DNA from: Oscillospiraceae bacterium
GTDB lineage: Bacteria > Bacillota > Clostridia > Oscillospirales > Ruminococcaceae
Assembly: GCA_015067375.1 (NCBI GenBank)
Contig: SVMQ01000089.1
Span: 1 to 8,187 of the forward strand
Direction: 5' to 3'
Length of the DNA stretch: 8,187 bases
Shown here: positions 1 through 4,903 of the stretch, one piece after another
How positions within the stretch are numbered: position 1 is the first letter of the stretch
Layout: the number at the start of each line of letters is the position of its first letter
The notes under the pieces: generated by a model
Seen by the model: only the letters and a program-made list of their open reading frames with translations
The model's database searches: none
What the model was told of the DNA's origin: nothing
Translations under genes and position numbers: made by a program

Positions 1-1
1 T

Positions 2-184
2 GCAGGAAAGCACACGGTAACGCTTGATTTCTTCCCGGCAGGATTAAAGGCAGGGCTGCTGCTCACTTTCAGCGGACTTCTGCTGCTGACGATAATGATA
101 CTGTCCGCTAAGATAATGGACAAGCAAAACGCTGCTTTCGTTGATGAGCTTCAGAGGAGTGAGGAAGATGGACGACAAGAATAA
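2..184 (+). CDS. C-terminal end of a polytopic membrane protein, probably YfhO family (5' truncated)
   Basis: Only the last 60 codons are inside the window; the start lies upstream. The visible residues begin AGKHTVTLDFFPAGLKAG and then form one strongly hydrophobic helix (about residues 17-36 of the fragment). A short charged cytoplasmic-looking tail rich in Asp, Glu and Lys follows. A beta-strand of the type 'G-x-H-x-V-x-L-x-F-x-P-x-G', followed directly by a single last transmembrane helix, is how YfhO-family proteins end. These are large multi-spanning proteins linked to lipid-linked sugar transfer and cell-envelope glycosylation. The family call therefore rests on a short stretch and could be wrong; another large envelope protein ending in one helix is possible. 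Its last 17 nt overlap the next small gene, which suggests translational coupling. Confidence 0.55.
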   Translation, partial: AGKHTVTLDFFPAGLKAGLLLTFSGLLLLTIMILSAKIMDKQNAAFVDELQRSEEDGRQE

Positions 185-299
185 GCCACAGCAGCCCGAG
201 CAGGAAAAGGATGAGTTCTTTCAGCATACATGGGTCGATGACATGAAGCAGGAACTGGAGGACTACATCGAGGAGCAGGGCATCTATATAAGACAATAA
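168..299 (+). CDS. 43-aa acidic small protein, function unknown
   Basis: The ATG at 168 is preceded by a good purine-rich ribosome binding site (GAGGAGTGAGGA type) lying inside the end of the upstream membrane-protein gene, which it overlaps by 17 nt in another frame. The product is short, soluble and strongly charged. It has a Gln/Pro/Glu/Lys-rich first third, then EFFQHTWVDDMKQELEDYIE, which is likely an amphipathic helix with aromatic residues. I see no membrane segment, signal peptide or cysteine. The ORF ends 7 nt before a clear intrinsic terminator, so it is the last gene of the upstream transcript. I recognise no family. Its placement suggests a partner or modulator of the upstream membrane protein, but that is inference only. 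It is short enough to be missed by many gene callers. Confidence 0.6.
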   Translation: MDDKNKPQQPEQEKDEFFQHTWVDDMKQELEDYIEEQGIYIRQ

Positions 300-305
300 A
301 CTGAT

Positions 306-332
306 ACGGCAGGACAATGCTCCTGCCGTTTT
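306..332 (+). terminator. Intrinsic terminator of the upstream two-gene unit
   Basis: A perfect 9-bp stem (ACGGCAGGA at 306-314 with TCCTGCCGT at 321-329) has a 6-nt loop and runs into TTTT (329-332), followed by A and T. It starts 7 nt after the stop of the 43-aa gene and lies just ahead of the next promoter. It therefore separates the upstream unit from the MATE gene. Confidence 0.85.
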
Positions 333-345
333 ATCATTTCGGGTC

Positions 346-374
346 TTGACAATATAATATAAGTATGCTATAAT
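346..374 (+). promoter_or_regulatory. Sigma-A type promoter for the MATE efflux gene and its leader
   Basis: The -35 box TTGACA (346-351) and the -10 box TATAAT (369-374) are both exact consensus with 17-bp spacing. A TG sits one base upstream of the -10 (366-367), making an extended -10. Transcription should start near 381, giving a leader of about 135 nt before the ATG at 516. Such a strong promoter makes sense if downstream attenuation controls output. Confidence 0.9.
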
Positions 375-390
375 AGCTAAGCTATATAGG

Positions 391-468
391 TCATCGGAGA
401 ACTTTCTGCCGCAGCAGAACAGTTGATAAGATGTCGAGTGCGCTCGGTGATTCGGGCGTATTTTTTTT
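391..468 (+). promoter_or_regulatory. Candidate guanidine-IV (mepA motif) riboswitch with terminator expression platform
   Basis: Seen in the sequence: P1 has an outer 4-bp stem (CATC 392-395 with GATG 430-433) and a purine-rich internal loop (GGAG 396-399 opposite GATAA 425-429). An inner stem follows (400-409 with 414-424, one bulged C at 420), capped by the loop CGCA (410-413). P2 is a 4-bp stem, CGAG 435-438 with CTCG 443-446, with loop TGCG (439-442). The two loops are exact reverse complements, so they can form a 4-bp kissing interaction. P2 shares bases 439-446 with a terminator hairpin, so only one of them can form. Known: guanidine-IV riboswitches were first described as the mepA motif, upstream of MATE-family transporter genes, and consist of two hairpins joined by a loop-loop contact. 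Inference: ligand-stabilised P2 blocks termination and turns the pump gene on. The class was assigned from architecture and gene context, not from an alignment. Confidence 0.72.
439..468 (+). terminator. Regulated intrinsic terminator in the MATE leader
   Basis: TGCGCTCG (439-446) pairs with CGGGCGTA (453-460), an 8-bp stem including two G-T pairs, with a 6-nt loop. It is followed by eight consecutive T (461-468). Its left arm is the loop and 3' strand of the aptamer hairpin P2, so formation of P2 precludes the terminator. It lies 48 nt before the start codon of the gene it would control, which fits conditional attenuation rather than end-of-gene termination. Confidence 0.8.
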
Positions 469-503
469 GCTGTTGGGCGGTTGTGTCCATGTCGGAGCGT
501 TAC

Positions 504-510
504 GGAGGTG
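504..510 (+). promoter_or_regulatory. Ribosome binding site that fixes the MATE start at 516
   Basis: GGAGGTG ends 5 nt before the ATG at 516. The same frame stays open upstream to a TTG at 423, but that codon lies inside the aptamer stem and the added residues look nothing like a MATE N-terminus. The ATG at 516 is therefore chosen. Confidence 0.88.
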
Positions 511-515
511 TCAGT

Positions 516-1868
516 ATGACAGATGTTGTAAAGAAAGAGGAGATAAAGCTTTCGGATCATTTTACCTATAGGAAGCTTATCCGTTTTGTTATTCCGTCGA
601 TAGTTATGATGATATTTACCTCAATATACGGAGTTGTTGACGGACTGTTCGTATCGAATTTTGTCGGAAAGACCGAGTTTGCGGCGTTGAATCTTATAAT
701 GCCGATGATAATGATATTCGGTGCGGTGGGCTTTATGATAGGTACAGGTGGTTCGGCGCTCGTTGCAAAGACGCTTGGCGAGGGCGACAACGATCGTGCT
801 CAGCGCTATTTCTCCATGCTCATCGTATTTGATCTTATAGTCGGCGTAGTGATCTCTGCTGTCGGTATCATAATAATCGAACCTGTTGCGGTGCTGCTGA
901 AAGCGGATGCGGAGATGCTGCCGTTTTGTGTTCAGTATGGCAGGATAGTGCTTGCTTTCCAGCCTTCCTTCATGCTGCAGAATGCATTTCAGAGCTTCCT
1001 TATTACTGCCGAAAAGCCTAAGTTCGGTCTTGGCGTGACCGTCTGTGCAGGAATGACGAATATCGTGCTGGATGCATTGCTTGTCGGATTTCTTCGGTTA
1101 GGTCTGGTAGGGGCAGCGGTTGCAACTGGTATAAGCCAGTGTGTAGGCGGACTTATTCCACTGTTCTTTTTCATGCGCGAGAACAACAGTCTGCTGCGCT
1201 TACGCCGAACAAAGATGGAGCTTATGCCAATGCTCAAAGCCTGTGCAAACGGGTCGTCAGAGCTTATGTCAAATATATCTATGTCGCTCGTTGGTATGCT
1301 GTACAATCTGCAGCTTATGAAGTTTGCAGGTCAGGACGGCGTGGCTGCATACGGCGTTATCATGTATGTGAACTTTATCTTTGTCTCGTTCTTTATCGGA
1401 TATTCGATAGGGGCAGCGCCTATTGTCGGCTTCCACTACGGCGCTGGGAACACCGATGAGCTGAAGAGCCTGCTTCGCAAGAGCGTTATCATAGTAGGTT
1501 TGGTGGGACTGTTCATGACGGGTCTTGCTGAATCGCTTGCATATCCGTTGACAAAGCTGTTTGTAGGCTACGATGCAGCGCTGTTTGAGCTGACGCGCCG
1601 CGGATTTATGCTGTATTCGCTGTCCTTTCTGGTGTGTGGCTTCAATATATTCGGCTCGGGATTCTTTACGGCGCTCAACAATGGCGCGATCTCCGCTGTT
1701 ATATCTTTCCTGAGGACACTGGTGTTTCAGGTGTCGGCGCTGTTCATTCTTCCGCTTGTGTGGGAGGTGGACGGAATATTCTTCGCTATCGTGGCTGCTG
1801 AGATACTCGCTGCTGTTGTAACTACCGTCTTTTTGATAGTAAAGCGGAAAAAATATAGCTATTTTTGA
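516..1868 (+). CDS. MATE family multidrug efflux transporter, MepA-like
   Basis: A 450-residue integral membrane protein of the MATE superfamily, which exports cationic or polyaromatic compounds in exchange for Na+ or H+. The length is normal for the family. After a short charged N-terminus (about residues 1-20), the first helix pair carries the MepA-style signature: a Pro at the start of helix 1 (VIPSIVMMIF) followed by SIYGVVDGLFVSNFVG (about 36-51, with Asp42). Helix 2-3 carries GTGGSALVAKTLGEGD (about 76-91). The hydrophobicity pattern fits 12 helices in two six-helix halves, and the protein ends in a Lys-rich cytoplasmic tail. It is a single-gene unit behind its own promoter and a candidate guanidine-responsive riboswitch. 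Guanidinium or a related cation is therefore a possible substrate or inducer, by inference from the leader only. I see no terminator between it and the next promoter, so some read-through is likely. Confidence 0.92.
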   Translation: MTDVVKKEEIKLSDHFTYRKLIRFVIPSIVMMIFTSIYGVVDGLFVSNFVGKTEFAALNLIMPMIMIFGAVGFMIGTGGSALVAKTLGEGDNDRAQRYFSMLIVFDLIVGVVISAVGIIIIEPVAVLLKADAEMLPFCVQYGRIVLAFQPSFMLQNAFQSFLITAEKPKFGLGVTVCAGMTNIVLDALLVGFLRLGLVGAAVATGISQCVGGLIPLFFFMRENNSLLRLRRTKMELMPMLKACANGSSELMSNISMSLVGMLYNLQLMKFAGQDGVAAYGVIMYVNFIFVSFFIGYSIGAAPIVGFHYGAGNTDELKSLLRKSVIIVGLVGLFMTGLAESLAYPLTKLFVGYDAALFELTRRGFMLYSLSFLVCGFNIFGSGFFTALNNGAISAVISFLRTLVFQVSALFILPLVWEVDGIFFAIVAAEILAAVVTTVFLIVKRKKYSYF

Positions 1869-1871
1869 CAG

Positions 1872-1900
1872 TTGACAAAATGCAGCGATTGTGATATCAT
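1872..1900 (+). promoter_or_regulatory. Promoter for the SCP2-domain gene
   Basis: TTGACA (1872-1877) and TATCAT (1895-1900) are 17 bp apart, with TG one base upstream of the -10 (1892-1893). It begins 3 nt after the MATE stop codon. A second TTGACA (1865-1870) overlaps the MATE stop but has no well-spaced -10. Confidence 0.8.
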
Positions 1901-1936
1901 TAGTTTTGTAATAGAACAAAGAAAGGAAGTTGTATC

Positions 1937-2314
1937 ATGACTTACGAAGAGATCGTGGCAACCGCAAAAGAAATACTGGAGCCTAAGGATGTCAGCAAGA
2001 TGGAGGGTCACCTCGCAGTACAGATCGATGTTACAGGCGAGGGCGAGGGCGCTTTCTATGTAGAGCTCAAGGAGGGTCAGCTCCACGTTGAGCCTTATGA
2101 GTACATAGACCGCGACTGCAAGCTCATTGCATCTGCTGATACACTCACAAAGCTTATTTCAGGCAAGCTGGACGCTGTTCTTGCTTTCACAACAGGAAAG
2201 CTCAGAGTAGAGGGCAGCATCGACAAGGCTCTGGAATTCCAGAAGCTGCTTACAGCAACAGCTAAGCCCAAGGCAAAGGCTAAGGCAAAGACAACAGCTA
2301 AAAAGGCTAAGTAA
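1937..2314 (+). CDS. Small SCP2 sterol-carrier-domain protein with Lys/Ala-rich tail
   Basis: This is a 125-residue soluble protein. Residues about 1-105 show the SCP2 (sterol carrier protein 2) fold pattern. There is a helical N-terminus, then beta strands (HLAVQIDVTGEGEGAFYVEL, about 25-44), a segment with 'D-C-K-L-I-A-S-A-D-T-L-T-K-L-I-S-G-K-L-D' and the characteristic end TTGKLRVEGSIDKALEF (about 85-101). SCP2 domains form a hydrophobic pocket that binds lipids or acyl chains; the bacterial ligand is generally unknown. The last 20 residues are almost only Lys, Ala, Thr and Pro (AKPKAKAKAKTTAKKAK), a basic, probably unstructured tail that could bind nucleic acid or acidic membrane surfaces. 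AAAGGAAG sits 7 nt before the ATG. The gene has its own promoter and terminator, and its codon choice (CTC, AAG, GAG and GCT prominent) hints at high expression. I see no signal peptide, so a cytoplasmic location is expected. Confidence 0.85.
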   Translation: MTYEEIVATAKEILEPKDVSKMEGHLAVQIDVTGEGEGAFYVELKEGQLHVEPYEYIDRDCKLIASADTLTKLISGKLDAVLAFTTGKLRVEGSIDKALEFQKLLTATAKPKAKAKAKTTAKKAK

Positions 2315-2319
2315 TTATG

Positions 2320-2346
2320 AAAGCGAGGTATCATGCCTCGCTTTTT
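2320..2346 (+). terminator. Intrinsic terminator after the SCP2-domain gene
   Basis: AAGCGAGG (2321-2328) pairs with CCTCGCTT (2336-2343), a perfect 8-bp stem with a 7-nt loop, followed by a T run through 2346. It begins 5 nt after the stop codon at 2312-2314. Confidence 0.88.
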
Positions 2347-2404
2347 GCTTACTTTATACAGTTTGTGACATTGTTTTTTATTCAAAATTTCTCTTGCTAA
2401 ACTA

Positions 2405-2433
2405 TTGAAATATGAAAAGAACTATGATATAAT
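2405..2433 (+). promoter_or_regulatory. Promoter for the DHH phosphoesterase gene
   Basis: TTGAAA (2405-2410) and a perfect TATAAT (2428-2433) are 17 bp apart, with TG one base upstream of the -10 (2425-2426). The predicted start near 2440 gives a leader of about 93 nt before the ATG at 2533. Confidence 0.87.
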
Positions 2434-2442
2434 ATAATTAAT

Positions 2443-2488
2443 TTAGGTAATTATGGGTATGTGATTTACCTAATAACTTTAATTACCT
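2443..2488 (+). repeat. Inverted repeat with two competing partner arms in the DHH gene leader
   Basis: TTAGGTAA (2443-2450) is an exact reverse complement of TTACCTAA (2466-2473). The overlapping segment AGGTAATTA (2445-2453) is an exact reverse complement of TAATTACCT (2480-2488). The left arm can therefore pair with only one of the two right arms at a time. The right arms also form a direct repeat, TTACCTAAT and TTACCTTAT, 17 bp apart. This could be an RNA switch in the leader or a DNA operator just downstream of the promoter. Confidence 0.5.
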
Positions 2489-2500
2489 TATCAAAGCATA

Positions 2501-2526
2501 GGTCGGGGCTGTCCGACCGAAAGGAG
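2501..2526 (+). promoter_or_regulatory. Leader hairpin directly upstream of the DHH gene ribosome binding site
   Basis: GGTCGG (2501-2506) pairs with CCGACC (2513-2518), extendable by one G-T pair to leave a GCTG tetraloop. No T tract follows, so it is not a terminator. It is followed by AAAGGAG (2520-2526), which sits 6 nt before the ATG at 2533. That site decides the start: the same frame is open further upstream, but the upstream codons lie in the structured leader. The hairpin could stabilise the mRNA or keep the ribosome site open. Confidence 0.6.
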
Positions 2527-2532
2527 ATCGCA

Positions 2533-3612
2533 ATGTCCCCTAATCCTCCCAAGCTGAGCGAGCTTGTTACGTTGCTGAAAGGGCATCGTGTCTTTATCCA
2601 GACGCATAACTTCCCAGACCCTGACGCGATCGCGAGTGCCTTTGGACTTCAGGTGCTGCTGAGTAAATTCAATATCCCGACCACCATCTGTCATCACGGT
2701 AATATCGAGCGTACTGCTACCGCCAACATGGTCGCTGAATTCGGTATTTCCATGACCACTGACGATGATCTCAAGGATATGCGCGAGGATGACTATATCA
2801 TTACTGTAGACGCATACAAGGGCAACACCAATATACTTGACCTTGTGGGCGATGAGGTCGCTTGTATCGACCACCATCCTATATTCAACGAGGTGGACAG
2901 CTACAAGTACACCGATATCCGCATCGTCGGCAGCTGTGCAACGATCATTGCCGATTATTATCGTATGCTGGATAATGTCATCGAAATGCCGCAGGACGTC
3001 GCTACAGCGCTGCTGTACGGACTGAAGATGGATACAAAGGACTTTACGCGCGGCGTGACCGACCTTGATGTTGAGGTGTATAAGTATCTCTTTTCCAAGG
3101 CAAACCATGCGCAGATACGTCGTTTCCAGTCAGGCGTTATCCAGTATGACGAGCTTGAAGCGTTCGTAGATTCTATGAAAAATATCGATATATACAGTGG
3201 CGTTGCGTTTGCTTTTTTGAATTTCCCGTGCGCCGACGCATTTATTGCAACTGTTTCGGACTTTATCCTCAGCCTTGATGTGGTCAATTTCTGTGTAGTA
3301 TACGCTACCCGTGACAAGGGCTGGAAATTCTCTGTGCGTTCAGAGCTGGACGAGCTTAATGCAGGACAGATAGCGGCGACCGCGCTTGCGGATGTAGGCA
3401 GCGGCGGCGGCCATAAATCCATGGCAGGCGGCTTTGCAGTAGAGAGCAAGGTGCTTGATATCAGCATAGAGTTCAATCGCGTTATCCAGAATCTGTTCCT
3501 TGATGAGATAGGCAAGATACTTCGCGTTAAGAGCGACGAGGAAAAGGCAAAGGCTATCGAGGATAGGGCAAAGACTATCCGCGAAGAGGCAGCGATAGCT
3601 GACCGCAAATAA
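2533..3612 (+). CDS. DHH/DHHA1 family phosphoesterase, NrnA-like
   Basis: A 359-residue cytoplasmic enzyme of the DHH superfamily with a C-terminal DHHA1 domain. Such proteins hydrolyse short RNA or DNA oligonucleotides (nanoRNAs), pAp or cyclic-dinucleotide breakdown products, using two Mn2+ ions. The metal-binding motifs are in order: HNFPDPDAIAS (residues 25-35, with His25, Asp29 and Asp31), an Asp in TVDAYKGN (Asp93), the name-giving Asp-His-His in CIDHHP (113-115) and the later Asp in MDTKDF (Asp167). The DHHA1 substrate-binding motif GGGHKSMAGGF sits at 291-301. A charged Lys/Glu/Ala helix (about 335-359) extends the C-terminus. The length is somewhat above a typical NrnA (about 310-330), mostly through this tail. 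The gene is monocistronic, with its own promoter, structured leader and terminator. Exact substrate specificity within the family cannot be read from sequence, so no symbol is given. Confidence 0.9.
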   Translation: MSPNPPKLSELVTLLKGHRVFIQTHNFPDPDAIASAFGLQVLLSKFNIPTTICHHGNIERTATANMVAEFGISMTTDDDLKDMREDDYIITVDAYKGNTNILDLVGDEVACIDHHPIFNEVDSYKYTDIRIVGSCATIIADYYRMLDNVIEMPQDVATALLYGLKMDTKDFTRGVTDLDVEVYKYLFSKANHAQIRRFQSGVIQYDELEAFVDSMKNIDIYSGVAFAFLNFPCADAFIATVSDFILSLDVVNFCVVYATRDKGWKFSVRSELDELNAGQIAATALADVGSGGGHKSMAGGFAVESKVLDISIEFNRVIQNLFLDEIGKILRVKSDEEKAKAIEDRAKTIREEAAIADRK

Positions 3613-3622
3613 AATTTTACTC

Positions 3623-3655
3623 TACGGCTTTCGTTTACGGAAGCCGTAATTTTTT
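3623..3655 (+). terminator. Intrinsic terminator after the DHH phosphoesterase gene
   Basis: TACGGCTTTCG (3623-3633) pairs with CGGAAGCCGTA (3638-3648), an 11-bp stem with one T-G pair and a TTTA loop. T6 follows at 3650-3655. It lies about 10 nt after the stop codon. Confidence 0.92.
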
Positions 3656-3683
3656 GCGCTTTTTTGTCAAAAAGTATGTGAAA

Positions 3684-3697
3684 ACTATACATATAGT
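3684..3697 (+). promoter_or_regulatory. Palindrome upstream of the operon promoter, possible operator
   Basis: ACTATA (3684-3689) and TATAGT (3692-3697) are a perfect inverted repeat with a 2-bp centre, 11 bp upstream of the -35 box. The position suits an activator or repressor site. It is AT-rich and short, so chance is possible. Confidence 0.35.
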
Positions 3698-3704
3698 GGT
3701 AAAA

Positions 3705-3737
3705 GGATTTGACAAATCCGTAATATAGTGATATAAT
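3705..3737 (+). promoter_or_regulatory. Promoter of the radical SAM-ruvCAB-glmM operon, with a palindrome over the -35 box
   Basis: TTGACA (3709-3714) and TATAAT (3732-3737) are both exact consensus, 17 bp apart, with TG one base upstream of the -10 (3729-3730). The -35 lies inside the perfect inverted repeat GGATTTGACAAATCC (3705-3719). A matching inverse copy of the core, TTTGTCAAA (3663-3671 versus TTTGACAAA at 3708-3716), lies about 40 bp upstream. The promoter itself is near certain; the operator role of the palindrome is inference. I see no SOS box (a GAAC-N4-GTTC type motif) in 3656-3773. Confidence 0.85.
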
Positions 3738-3773
3738 AAACTGATTAAGTATTTTTAATGAGGAAGTGTATCT

Positions 3774-4391
3774 ATGACTATATTTTATAAATTTGAGGGT
3801 AAGCTTTACATAAATATAACCAACGGTTGCCCCTGCCGCTGCGTGTTTTGTATAAGGAATAACGCTGACTCTATCAGGGACAACGACAGCCTTTGGCTGG
3901 AGCATGAGCCTACATTTGAGGAGATCACCGCTGCATTCGATGCATTCGATAAGAGCGGTATGACGGAAGCGGTATTCTGCGGCTACGGTGAGCCTATGGT
4001 GCGCGCTGATATGCTGGTGCGCACCGCTGAGTATATCAAGCAGAATTCGGATATGAGCATCCGCCTTAATTCCAATGGTCTTGTGAAGCTCATCCATCCC
4101 GATTTTGACCTGAACAGCCTCAGGGGGCTTATCGACAGTGTTTCTATCAGCCTCAATGCCCCTGATGCGGCGCGCTATAATGAGGTAACGCGTCCGTCTT
4201 TCGGAGAGAAGTCGTTTGAGGTGATGCTTGATTTCGCAAAGCAGATGAAGCAGGTGTGCGGCAAGGTCGGATTTACCGTAGTTGATGTAATAACACCCGA
4301 CGAGATCGAGCGCTGCCGTACTCTCGCGGAGGAGCTTGACATCCCGCTTCGCGTGCGCGCTTACGTTACCGATAACGAGAGCTACACATAA
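3774..4391 (+). CDS. Radical SAM protein, TatD-associated type
   Basis: A 205-residue compact radical SAM enzyme. The N-terminus LYINITNGCPCRCVFCIRN holds the CX3CX2C cluster motif (Cys19, Cys23, Cys26) that ligates the [4Fe-4S] cluster used to cleave S-adenosylmethionine. An additional Cys21 is present. CGYGEP (69-74) is the SAM-binding GGE-like motif, and RLNSNG (97-102) and SVSISLNA (122-129) are later barrel strands. The 'LYxNITNxCPCxCxFCIR' opening and the length of about 200 are typical of the family often found beside or fused to TatD nucleases. The reaction it catalyses is not established. QueE-like enzymes share the size but not this N-terminus. GAGGAAG lies 7 nt before the ATG. It is the first gene of the operon, and its TAA shares one base with the ruvC ATG. 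No tatD gene is in the window. Confidence 0.88.
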   Translation: MTIFYKFEGKLYINITNGCPCRCVFCIRNNADSIRDNDSLWLEHEPTFEEITAAFDAFDKSGMTEAVFCGYGEPMVRADMLVRTAEYIKQNSDMSIRLNSNGLVKLIHPDFDLNSLRGLIDSVSISLNAPDAARYNEVTRPSFGEKSFEVMLDFAKQMKQVCGKVGFTVVDVITPDEIERCRTLAEELDIPLRVRAYVTDNESYT

Positions 4392-4903
4392 TGAGGATAC
4401 TCGGAATAGACCCTGGCTATGCTATCGTGGGTTACGGAGTGCTGGATTATGACCGCAATAAGTTTTCGGTCGTGAATTACGGCGCGATTACCACCGAGGC
4501 AGGAAAGCCCTTTGACAGCCGCCTTAAAGAGATATATGACGATATGTGCAGTCTGCTTGATATGTTCAAGCCCGATTGTATGTCGATAGAGCGGCTGTAC
4601 TTCACGAATAACAAGACAACAGGTATCGACGTTGCACAGGCGCGAGGCGTTATAATGCTTGCCGCCGTTCAGCGCAACATATCTATATATGAATATACGC
4701 CGCTGCAGGTAAAGCAGGCGGTCGTTGGCTACGGCAGGGCGGAGAAGCATCAGGTGCAGGAGATGGTAAAGAATATCCTCAGCCTAAAGGAATGCCCGAA
4801 GCCTGATGATACGGCGGACGCTGTGGCGCTTGCGATATGTCATGGACATTCCAGCGGCTCAGCGCTGTCAAGGATACTTGAAATGGAGAGAGGGAAGAAA
4901 TAA
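4391..4903 (+). CDS. ruvC: Crossover junction endodeoxyribonuclease RuvC
   Basis: A 170-residue Holliday-junction resolvase, normal in length for RuvC. It acts as a dimer that makes paired nicks in four-way junctions positioned by the RuvAB motor, finishing homologous recombination and repair. The fold starts with MRILGIDPGYAIVGYGV, carrying the first catalytic Asp (Asp7). The other acidic residues of the RNase H-like site are Glu67 in SIERLYF and Asp140 and Asp143 in PDDTADAVALA. FTNNKTT (71-77) is the usual segment after the Glu. The ATG overlaps the previous stop (TAATG, 4389-4393) with only a weak GAGAG site 9 nt upstream. Its translation is therefore probably coupled to the radical SAM gene. 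Its own stop overlaps the ruvA ATG in the same TAATG manner. Confidence 0.97.
   Translation: MRILGIDPGYAIVGYGVLDYDRNKFSVVNYGAITTEAGKPFDSRLKEIYDDMCSLLDMFKPDCMSIERLYFTNNKTTGIDVAQARGVIMLAAVQRNISIYEYTPLQVKQAVVGYGRAEKHQVQEMVKNILSLKECPKPDDTADAVALAICHGHSSGSALSRILEMERGKK

Noticed and set aside
391..446. Other riboswitch classes for the MATE leader (guanidine-I, c-di-GMP-I, yybP-ykoY)
   Set aside because: The conserved strings and multi-helix junctions expected for these classes are not visible; only the two-hairpin loop-loop architecture fits.
423..515. N-terminal extension of the MATE protein by 31 codons from a TTG
   Set aside because: The codons fall in the aptamer and terminator hairpins, the residues do not look like a MATE N-terminus, and GGAGGTG points to the ATG at 516.
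1269..1919. Minus-strand open frame (216 codons) opposite the MATE gene
   Set aside because: It is rich in Arg, His, Gln and Tyr as expected from antisense of a membrane gene, has no family match, and covers the promoter of the SCP2 gene.
2453..2464. Tiny leader ORF (Met-Gly-Met-stop) in the DHH gene leader
   Set aside because: There is no ribosome site and it is too short to sense an amino acid supply; most likely chance.
2461..2532. Upstream GTG start for the DHH phosphoesterase
   Set aside because: It lies in the structured leader with no ribosome site; AAAGGAG at 2520-2526 fits the ATG at 2533, and the family motif begins soon after it.
3664..3691. Second upstream promoter (TTGTCA with TATACA, 16-bp spacing) for the radical SAM operon
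   Set aside because: The boxes are weak and the spacing is short compared with the perfect promoter at 3709-3737; I do not count it as a separate feature.
3656..3773. Search for a LexA (SOS) box before the ruv operon
   Set aside because: No GAAC-N4-GTTC type motif is present, so SOS control is not supported from this sequence.
2958..4097. Long minus-strand open frame (379 codons) opposite the DHH and radical SAM genes
   Set aside because: It spans two strong plus-strand genes and the terminator and promoter between them, shows no recognisable domain, and its composition is that of a reverse-frame shadow.
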